Positions 55,070-64,000 of a DNA stretch of 64,000 nt are shown piece after piece. Origin of the DNA: Theobroma cacao (Eukaryota > Streptophyta > Magnoliopsida > Malvales > Malvaceae); contig NC_030857.1 of the NCBI RefSeq assembly GCF_000208745.1, positions 4,564,714 through 4,628,713 of the forward strand. The letters run 5' to 3'. The stretch's first letter is position 1. Each line of letters opens with the position of its first letter. The notes under the pieces were generated by a model that saw nothing but the letters and a program-made list of their open reading frames with translations, did not search any database and had not been told where the DNA came from. The position numbers and the translations under genes are program-made.

Positions 55070-58000
55070 AGCTTCTTTTTCAGTGTTATATTTCTCCAAG
55101 ATTTAGTTAAAATGTGGGAACATTTGAAAAAAGAAGACTTTAAGCTTTATAAAGTGGAAGCCATTAAGCGCTTGCAAAGTTGCACTTTTGGTTTTTTGCG
55201 CATTTTGTCAAAAGATAGTGGGTTTTGTGGGGATCCTTCTCTATCCCCGTGAATTGCATTTGCATCCATGTTTTCAAAATTTTGTTGGATTTTTAAGACT
55301 TTGTCATCCATATTTTGTATTGTCTATACCGCAATATATGTGTAAATGATATATATATTAAGTAATGAAGAAATTTGGTCTACTATTATTTGACCGTGTG
55401 TTCCTTCCGTTGGTTGGTTTCAACAACGAAACGTCCTTTATGTTGTCTCTTAGCTCTTTTCTTTCTCTCCCAAGTTTATTGCCTCCTATTCACTTTTCAG
55501 AACCTCGCTTTATCGAAAGAGTGATAGGTTGCTTTTAATAGGTAATAGGTTAAGAGTTTTGGTGGTATCAGAGAATAATCTCTCTACTCCTTGCTCTAGC
55601 GCTAAAGAATTGTTCTTGTCTATTTGTTTTATTACTCCTTGAATTGTTTTTGTCGCTCATTGAATGTAATCATGTATTGTCAATAAAGCGGCAGAGCCTT
55701 CGAGTTGAGTTCTACATGTGACTTGTAAGTAGAAATCGAGCTCTTTCTCTTTTCTTTTTTTATTCAACAAAGAAATATTGAGTTGCTTTTACTTTTTTAA
55801 TATAAGTTTATCGAGATGAAAGGTTCATTCCGTACAATGTTACTCTGCCACGCTATATTAAGAAACAAGTGAAAGATAATTTCAGTTAATACTTGACAGT
55901 TTTATTTGTTCAAGGAGTCATCCATCGTTGTTTCGACTGTCGTTGTCATGAAGCATAGAACTCGCTCGACCATTAAGCCATAAATATGGTGCTCGCTCAC
56001 AATCATTGGCTGAATCAGGATTTAGGTAAGGTATATTTACCAAACAGGAGGATTATTATCCAACTGTTGATAGTTTTGGGAGACCTGTTCAAAATTGTTT
56101 TGAAAATTTGATCTGATCTGCAAAAACCCAAGCTGAGGCATACCAACACTTGGAAGCTTACAGATTTTGTTACTTGTACTATGATGGGTACTTTGCATTT
56201 CGACTACTCAAGTAATTTATCTTCTTCTATGTATATCTAGAGAAGGCCCATGTTTAAGTAGAGATTGGCTGCTTAAGCTTGTCAGATAACTTCAGCGACG
56301 TAGATATGAAGTTGAGCTTGAGTACTTGAGTTTTTCAAAGCATAAAAATGAAGCCAAAGCAAACGAAAAGCTACTCAAAGACAACCTGTTTATTTATATA
56401 GCAAAACGAGAAAGTAGAAACCAATGCAGTCGTACGTTTTTCAACTTTTCCATAGGGGATATGTCAATCGTTTCCCTTTTTGTTTTTTTGAATTTTGATG
56501 GCAGGGGTGTATATCTATGAGAAGTTAGGAGTGGACCCTCTGCTTAAATGGAATCGTTCCTGGAGCTGACATTACGCAAAGGCATGTGTGTATGTAGATT
56601 TTGGCAGGGAGACCTTTGCATCGAGAAGCAAATTTTGAGCTTTGTTGACCACTGAAAGCAGTACGACATGGACAAGATGACACTCAGAAGGGCAAGCGTT
56701 AGAGATTCCAATTAGCCTAATCATTTCTACACATCCCACCCCTACCCTACCAACCCCTCAAACTTTGCAGAATTTTAAATCTCAAAACCATAACTTCTTC
56801 CTGTCTGCTGAAAGCAATGCACATTTATCAGACGCTTTCTCAGGCTTAATTTGTTTATTTTATTTTGATGGGGCTTCGGCATGAAAACTAATAACAACTG
56901 TCTCTGGCGTGTTAGAGATATAATATTATAGTAGTATATTTACCATAGTTATTAGTGGATTCTTTTTAATCTGTTCCTTTAGGCGTGCATTACCCGTGGA
57001 AAATTACTCTTTTAAGAACGGGCTGGCCACCAAACAAAGGGTTCCTAAATTGGGTTTACAGGAAATTGGCTTTGAGTTTCTCAGGAAAGTTGCCTGTTTC
57101 TGTGAAAGTAGAGACCTCTTGTACCGGAATTGTGGCTTTATTTTCCAATAGGCTCGGCTGAAACTCCTTAATATTTGCCGTTCGTGCTAAGGGGTCCCGA
57201 TTTGGGATGGATGATTAGGCATGCTTAAGTGCAATAACAAAATTTTTGTGAAACATCTTCTCAAAGTATATCATCCCTAAAGAAAAATACTTCATGAAAT
57301 AGTAATTCATCATTTTCAATTAAAGATTGTCATGTTTGGATCAAACTTTTGAGTGAAACCAGACAACGCATCCAGTAGCATTGTCGTTATACAATACATG
57401 GTGGTATTTTTTTGTCGTGCTTTGGTTTGTACCATAGTTTTGGCCATACGGCTGATATTGGAGTACTACTTTGTCTTATTAGGCCAAGAGAAATTGCAGT
57501 CAAAAAAAAAAAACAACAGATATTGGTGGTTGCATAAATAAAATTTGGGTTTGAATTCTGAACTAAGTGGTCTCCCTTTGGGTTTACTGATGAAAGTGGA
57601 CCATGAAAAGTTGGCCAGATGAATGGGCTTACAGCAAATGGATTTAGAAAAGTTGGCATGGGCTTTGCGGATAGATATCCTTGCACTAGGTGCATTTACA
57701 GCGTTTTGAATGGGAAATAGTTGGGCTTGGGCAAGAGAAGGTGGACTTGAGCCAATTTCTGGAATAATCGTGTTTGAGGCCTAGCCTTTGGTGCCCCTTT
57801 TTGTGTCTGTGAAAAATTTAACTTAACCCCTAGCCCAACTTATTAAAAACCCGATAATGGCTAAATTGAGTGCTTGATATTATCAGGATAAAAACTTAAT
57901 CGAGCTCGAGTATCAAGTATCTTCGAGTTGATACTTAGATTTCACCCGATTAGCAAATTTTTTACTTAAACCCATCTCAAACTAGAATATAATATGTTCA

Positions 58001-58601
58001 AACTTTACCCAATATAAGATATTTTGAATTTTAGTTAATTGAGTTGAGTAACTTTGGATTCCCGAAAAATAATACCCATCGCCATCCCAATCTTTACTCG
58101 GCATATTAATGTAGTATATTTGACTTGACCTCATTCTTGTTTGCTGATTGGATTGCTGAGCCAATTGCCTGGGCATTGTCAAGTACCAATCCGCTAAGTT
58201 GCCATTGAAGACAACTAGTGTTCCTTGACTTTCGCTACCGAGGTGTCATAAAAAGTTATTGGTTTAGCAGAAGATATAGATAGGCGTTGCCCTCTTTAAA
58301 GATCAAGAAAAGGAATTGCTCTGACCTTTCACAGTCCAGGGACGCAATTTTTCTTTGAAACACGACAAGAGTTATTTTTCTCCTACAGAGTTAAGAATTG
58401 TTATCTGGTGAAAAGCTTTTGTCAGCTCGTCAAAGCTGTGATCGACCAACTGAATTCCACCACCTAATTCATATTTCAATTGGATAAATGGGCGATAGGA
58501 TGGGTAAATTTTAAGTGGGTATGGACGGCCAAATGGTTACCGGTAAAGATTGCCATCTTTGGTTTGTCCCTACATGTTAAACGAGATCCACAATTTGAAG
58601 T
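55070..58601. other. Intergenic DNA between the CLE and CYP81 gene D
   Basis: No gene recognised. At 55560-55580, TGGTATCAGAG resembles the initiator-Met primer-binding site that follows the 5' LTR of Ty1/copia elements, but no LTR pair or coding remnant was found. The remainder is AT-rich with short unsupported open frames (56326-56520, 57353-57695). Confidence 0.45.
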
Positions 58602-58608
58602 TATAAAA
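58602..58608 (+). promoter_or_regulatory. TATA box of CYP81 gene D
   Basis: TATAAAA, 71-77 bp upstream of the ATG at 58679. Confidence 0.6.
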
Positions 58609-58678
58609 GTCAGGGTCTCTCTCTGCCTTTCTGTCTTGTCTCTAATCTAGCGTTCCTGATCCGATTTTCTGTTTTTCC

Positions 58679-60848
58679 ATGGAAAACCTGTACCATTTCC
58701 TTGGTATCATATTCTTCATTTTTCTCACCATCAAGCTTTTAACTCAAAGGAAGCAAAATTTGCCTCCGAGTCCCTTTACTCTGCCAATCGTTGGCCACCT
58801 TCACCTCATCAAAAACCCGCTCTACCAATCACTGGAGACCTTATCATCAAAGTACGGCCCTGTTTTATTTCTCAGATTTGGTTGCAGGCGTGTCCTTGTT
58901 ATATCTTCTCCTTCTGCTGTCGAAGAATGCTTCAACAAGAACGATATAATTTTTGCAAACCGGCCTCGGACTATGGCTGGGGATCTTCTGACGTATAACT
59001 ATGTTGCTTTCGTGTGGGCTCCTTACGGACCTCTTTGGCGGAACCTCCGCCGTCTAAGCGTTGTCGAAATTTTCTCTTCAAAAAGCGTTCAAAGGTTTTC
59101 TTCCATACGTGAAGAAGAAGTTGCCAACTTTATTCGTCACTTGTTTAAAGTCTCTGCGGCTAACGGCACCCAAAAGGTGGACTTGAAGTACTTGTCTTGT
59201 CTTCTGACAACGAATGTCATGTTGAGGGTGGTGGCGGGAAGGCGTGGTGTTGACGATGCTACGGACATGGAGGCTGAAGAAAAGGTATTCCTCCGGGAAT
59301 TTAAGAATATATTCTTCCCAAACTTGGCAACGAACATATGTGATTTCTTCCCAATTTTGAGGCGGGTTGGTTTCAAAGGGATTGAAAAGAACATGAGAGA
59401 ATTGCACAGGAGGAGAGAAGAATACATTCGGAATCTAGTAGATGAAATTAGATTAAGGAAAACTAGTTCTTCTGCTGACGTTCCTGAGATAGAGGAAGAG
59501 GGAAAGAATCCTTCGCTCATCGAAAAGCTTCTTTCTATTCAAGAAGAAGATCCTGACTTCTGTTCCAATGAAGTCATCAAGAGCATGGCATTGGTATGTA
59601 CTAACTTGCTCTGTCTCATAGATTTAACTGTTTTTCACTCTTTTGTCAGCTGGAATTAAAACTAATACTAGTGATTAAGGTTGACTATTTGAGCTTTTGA
59701 TGTTTGGAACAATTTTCTGAAACAAATATTGGGTATGCAAAAAAAAAAAAAATCATCAGATCCCAAAGAGACCTTGAGGAGAAATTAGTCAAATTACCAT
59801 TGGCAGATGCTGGAAATCACTCCCCTGCCTCTGGATGGACTGGATTAGTCAATTAAGGCTGTGGTAAATGCAAAATAAGCAAAGCAAATGCTTTTTGGTT
59901 TGTCTGTCGCTTATTGTGCCCAAAAGGAAAGATTTCAACCTTAATGTTTTCAGCATTAACATGTTTGAAAGAAAAAAGCCAAGACAACATTTTTTATGAA
60001 GATCAAAATTCAGACAAGCAGATGAAGATTGGGCCTTCAAACTTAACTGTGACCTCTTATTTAGCGTCCAAATATGCGTTAAGTACTCCTTGAACTTCTT
60101 AATGCCATACAAATTAACTTTCTATAATAAAATTGATCCTTGTTTTTGAAGTTTTAAAATTAACTTGTTTGATGTTATAAACAAAAATAATCTGTTTTTA
60201 ACATTCGGCATGCAACATATGCATCAGATGATGTTCGTCGCAGGAACTGAAACGACGGCAGTTACAATGGAATGGGCAATGTCACTCCTATTGAATCATC
60301 CGGAGGCGTTGCAGAAGGTGAGAGCAGAGATCGTCAGCCATGTTGGACATGAGCGCCTGCTAAATGAATCAGATCTTGCCAAGCTACCCTATCTTCGTTG
60401 CGTTGTAAGTGAAACACTCAGGTTATATCCTCCAGCACCGGTTTTGTTGCCTCATTGCTCATCTGAAGATTGCATGGTGGGTGGATATGAGATACCAAAG
60501 GGCACACAGCTCTTGGTCAATGCTTGGGCCATCCATAGGGATCCTAGTATATGGGAGGAGCCAACCAAGTTCAAGCCTGAAAGGTTTGAGGGAGCTTTCG
60601 TAGAGAAAGAAGGATTGAAATATCTGCCATTTGGACTTGGGAGGAGAGCTTGTCCAGGCGCGACCATGGGCATGCGGTTAGTTTTGTTGGCCCTAGGTGC
60701 AGCTGTACAATGCTTTGAATGGGAAAAGGAAGGGCCAGAAAAGGTGGATATGAGCCCAGGTACCGGAATGGTTATGTCAAGGGCTAGGCCATTGGAGGCT
60801 TTATGTTGTCCACGTCCTGATTTGATTAAACTTCTCTCCCAATTTTAG
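58679..60848 (+). CDS. Cytochrome P450, CYP81 family (gene D, divergent member)
   Basis: Exons 58679-59593 and 60228-60848 (plus strand), phase-0 junction, 511 aa. Parts seen: N-terminal anchor ([15 protein letters not shown]), hinge [10 protein letters not shown]-helix AGTETTAV, ExxR as ETLR, PERF, and haem loop [12 protein letters not shown]. Everything needed for P450 chemistry is present. It lies about 31 kb from the A-C array on the other strand and is clearly more different: [11 protein letters not shown] replaces GKHLGYNHTS, there is an Arg-Gly insertion near VAGRRGV, and the haem loop ends AT instead of E. It is more like the CYP81C/CYP81Q32 kind than the CYP81D/E kind, as far as memory allows. 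Its second exon is again exactly 621 nt. Substrate unknown. The intron is 634 bp. Confidence 0.93.
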
Positions 60849-61834
60849 AAGTCCGGACTTTTAACTACAATTTAGAGCTTCCAAAGAGTTTGAGATTGTA
60901 AGTTTGAATAACTAAATAAGTGCTACGGAGATTGGCCTTCTTTCTAAAATAAGTTGATGCTATGTAAAGATTGCTGTTGTTGAATTTACTTTTCTTTGGG
61001 ATAAATTAGTAGGCGATGTGAATTTTCACCGATACCCAGTGTATCAAAATAAAATTTGAACATACCTTAAGAATTCCGTATCTAAATTTTGTCAGCCAAT
61101 AGCTGGGGTTTTGCCTGTTGCCTCTTGACCTATGTGACATTGAACATCGTGCACCAACCCTAGACTGTTCGATTGACACAAGGTAAACATGAATCTGGGG
61201 ACGTTATCTCACACTTTGTTCTTCTGGACCTGTTGCGTTAGTGGCATTTCAAGTTTTTGTTCTATATGATTTCTAGTATAATTAAATCGTTGAGCAAATT
61301 GTTGTCTTTCCTTTTCTATGCAATTAAATAAACTGCTAGTTTCAAACTTGAAATGACAACATAGTTCATGATACTTCAGAACGGGGAACAGATTCTCTGC
61401 TATTAGAAAATACATCAAAACTATTGCTTTTAAATCCTTGAATCTTGGAAGTTAAGTGTAATAACTCATGGGTTTTTTTAGGATAATGTACAATTATTAT
61501 TATTATTATTTAATTCTTGGATAAGGTAAATGTATTCATTGAAATAGACATACTTTGCGGAGATATTTATTACAACAATAACAATTGTTGTACAAGATCT
61601 TGGTTTAATTTTATTACACTCTCAAGATAATAAATGTGAGCGCATTATAACCTAGAACAAGAGCCCCCGTCCATTTTCATTTTGAAGTTAATAAAGGATT
61701 TGCGAATCTTGAAGTAATTTTTTTGCTCAAATCAGAGTGAAACCAGATAACTTGGTTTGCCCATTGTACTCTCTTGAAATCAGTGGCCAATATTAGAGGA
61801 AATTGTGATAAATGATCAATTTCATAAAACTTAT

Positions 61835-62895
61835 TTTAAAAATAACTGTTAAATGTTTTTATTTAATTTTTGTCAAGACTTGATAAAAAGTCTTTAAAAC
61901 CCTTCAGACAAATTAGATATTTCTGATTTCTTTTTTATGTTATCCAAAACAGTGTCCATCTAGTTCTCTTGTACCCTTTAAATCATTCAAAATGATGTTT
62001 TTAATTTTCTCTTTTTCTTTTTAAAAAATCTTAATAATAAAAAGAATTTAAATAGGGTAAAGTAAAGAATTTGTTCAAGATTTTTCATCTATTTTGAAAT
62101 AAATAAAAGGTTTCAAATTCGATGCAAAATTGAAATAAAGAGACAGTGGAAAGAAAGAAGAAGAAGATGAAAAAGAACTGCAGGCATTTTGGTTGTAAAG
62201 GAAAGAAAAGGAATGGTATAAGATTTTCTGTCCATTTTGAAATAAATATAAAGTTTCAATTTTTTCAAATTCAGTGCAAAATTGAAATAAAGAGAAAGTG
62301 GGAAAAAAAAAAGAAAAAAGAAGGTGAAAAATAACTATAGAGAAGAAAACGATTTTTGTATTTTGATTACTTCCATCCATCTTTGGTTTAGTAAAATCTT
62401 ATAAAAAATTTTAAAAAAGTCCTTATCAGATGATTTTGTTCATGAATCGCAAAATTTTGTGTCACTTTCTAATGATTTTGTTAAAAAAATGTATAAGAGC
62501 TTTGTTAGAAAGATGTTCTCTACTGTTTACGAAAATCTTAGAAGATGATTATAATATTTTTTCAATATGACGTATAATAATTTTTTTTAAATATGGCGTG
62601 AGACAATTCTTTTTTTTAACATGATATGTAACAACTTCTTTAACATAGTGTGTAACAATAATATTTTTTCAATATGGTGTATAATAACTGTTTTTCAATA
62701 TGGCGTAAAACAAATTTTTTTTTTTCAAAATGACGTGTAACAATTTTTTTTTCAACATGATGTGTAACAATATTTTTTTCATGTGCGCTTGAATATGAGG
62801 AAGTTTCATTAAGGGTAACTTTGTCTAAATTTTTTTCTTGACTAAAAATAATTAAAATTAAAAAGAGGATTATTTTAAAAAATACCTAATTTTTT
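61835..62895. mobile_element. Foldback-like element, copy 2 (related to 19760-20860)
   Basis: The right arm (62808-62890: TTTCATTAAGGGTAACTTTG, then ACTAAAAATAATTAAAATTA, then AAAAATACCT) matches the right arm of copy 1 (TTTCATTAAGGGTAATTTTA … AAAAATAGTTAAAATAAA). The left arm (61838-61930: AAAATAACTG … TTTAATTTTTGTCAAGACTTG … GACAAATTA) resembles copy 1's left arm more loosely. Inside are a ~100-bp duplication (62085-62180 and 62220-62320, sharing CATTTTGAAATAAATA and GCAAAATTGAAATAAAGAGA) and a minisatellite (62540-62790) of units like TTTCAATATGGCGTGTAACAA. No coding capacity. Confidence 0.5.
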
Positions 62896-63796
62896 AGATT
62901 AAATGCTCAATTTGTGGGCAAAACTTTTGAGTATTTATCAATTTAGAGTCAAAACGTTTCAATTGTAGCAATCAATAACCAAATGTTTTCAATTTCTTAC
63001 AATTAAAAGTTAAAGTGAGATGTGTCTGACACGTGTAAAAGATATGCATGGAGCGGATGCTGACTTGTTGTGTAAGATACAGAAAGATAGTTTTGTTAGA
63101 AAGTCTTTTCTGTCAAGTCAAAACGGTTCATATTATGGCGTGACGTGAAATAACTTTTTCATTATGATCTGTAATAACTAAATTTTTCAATATGGCGTGT
63201 AATAACTAAATCTTCAATATAATGTGTAATAATTAAATTTTTCAACATGATGTATAACACCTAAATTTTCAACATGACATGTAACAACTAAATTTTAAAC
63301 ATAACGTGTAATAACTAATCTTCAACATGACATGTAATAATTACATTTTTCAACATGATGTGTAACAACTATATTTTTTAACATAACATGTAACAACTAT
63401 ATTTTTTAACATGACGTGTAACAATTAAATTTTCAACATGACGTATAAAAATTAATTTTTTAATATGGCATGTAACAATTACATTTTTCGATATGGTGTT
63501 TAACAATTAAATTTTCAACATAACATGTAACGATTACATTTTCAACATGATATATAATAATTATTTCTAACATGGTGTAAAATAATTAAATTTTAAAATG
63601 TAACAAGTTAACTGCTATGTCATCAGCTCACGCAATTTTTTATCGCGTGTGATACATGTTCCATCCACCTGTCAACTTAGCTATTAATTGTAAGGAATCG
63701 AAAATGTTAATCTCTTAATTGCTATAATTGAAATGTTTGTCCATTAATTGAAAAAAATGCCCAAGTGATTAGCCATAAGCATTTAGCCTATTTTTG
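62892..63796. mobile_element. Foldback-like element with ~190-bp inverted arms and minisatellite core (copy 3)
   Basis: The left arm 62892-63085 and right arm 63605-63796 are inverted repeats. Shared pieces include TTAAATGCT/GGCTAAATGCTT at the tips, TTTCAATTGTAGCAATCAA against TTTCAATTATAGCAATTAA, and TTCTTACAATTAAAAGTTAA against TTCCTTACAATTAATAGCTAA. The core (63145-63600) is about 16-18 degenerate copies of a ~27-bp unit like TTTTCAACATGACGTGTAAC followed by AACTAAA. The same core unit is seen in the neighbour at 62540-62790. Confidence 0.65.
63145..63600 (+). repeat. Degenerate ~27-bp minisatellite array
   Basis: About 16-18 head-to-tail units with a TTCAACATGACGTGTAACAA core and variable A/T-rich linkers. 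Units differ from each other by several bases, so the array is old or was amplified from a diverged template. It forms the centre of the foldback-like element at 62892-63796. Confidence 0.75.
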
Positions 63797-64000
63797 AGGA
63801 TTAAAAAAAAATTGTCCCATATTTATATTATTTCTTGACTATGAACAATCTAGGTAACTATTGTTAATGAGATATTTGCCCAATGAAAAGGTGTGTTCTA
63901 ATTTCATTCGGAGTTTATGCTTAAATGCCACAACCCGGATTAGGTGGTCCTGTTCATGCTGGGAACAGGGTGGCCCTCTAAATCCTGCCAACAAGCAAAT

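Larger units (their letters stand above)
60849..64000. other. Intergenic DNA at the right edge, largely foldback-like elements
   Basis: No gene recognised. 60849-61020 is probably the 3' UTR of CYP81 gene D. From about 61835 to 63796 the sequence is two adjoining repeat elements with minisatellite cores (listed separately). 63800-64000 shows nothing recognisable. Confidence 0.5.

Noticed and set aside
55560..55580. TGGTATCAGAG, like a copia primer-binding site
   Set aside because: No LTR pair, polypurine tract or gag/pol remnant nearby; an 11-bp match alone is weak.
63145..63600. CRISPR-like regular repeat spacing
   Set aside because: Units are degenerate and head-to-tail with no unique spacers, in a plant nuclear context; it is a minisatellite.

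Overview
The window is nuclear DNA of a eudicot plant. It has AT-rich intergenic DNA, GT-AG introns, and protein families that are plant-specific or plant-typical (CYP81 P450s, a MIKC* MADS protein, an LRR-XII receptor kinase, a CLE peptide, an APD-type RING ligase). The species cannot be named from sequence alone. All gene models come from reading splice sites and family motifs by eye. In every multi-exon model the exon phases close without a frame break.

Layout. 25-275 (-): first exon of an A1 aspartyl protease cut off by the window edge. 1833-5298 (-): Pumilio RNA-binding protein, 5 exons. 8664-9024 (-): orphan exon-like ORF inside repeat-like DNA. 9973-13082 (-): NRAMP metal transporter, 4 exons. 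16501-27062 (-): three intact CYP81 P450 genes plus one wrecked CYP81 fragment. 30324-32795 (-): APD-type membrane RING E3 ligase, 8 exons, with a tRNA-Arg(CCT) on the opposite strand inside an intron. 35943-38507 (+): MIKC* P-clade MADS gene, 11 exons including a 16-nt microexon. 40888-44103 (+): LRR-XII receptor kinase. 46944-49022 (+): A3-type cyclin, 8 exons. 50368-50928 (-): single C2H2 zinc-finger repressor-like protein. 54812-55069 (+): CLE peptide precursor. 58679-60848 (+): a fourth, divergent CYP81.

There is no operon-like organisation. The only functional cluster is the CYP81 tandem array, whose four intact members share one phase-0 intron and an exon 2 of exactly 621 nt. The other genes are unrelated neighbours.

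The space between genes is rich in small transposon relics: two 5'-truncated LINEs with target-site duplications, a tRNA-derived SINE, two tiny poly(T) retroposon scars, a hAT-like MITE, a nest of MITE termini, and three foldback-like elements (19.76-20.86, 61.83-62.9 and 62.89-63.8 kb) whose cores are degenerate minisatellites. These foldback/minisatellite elements are the least ordinary structures in the window. I see no clearly new multi-gene system.
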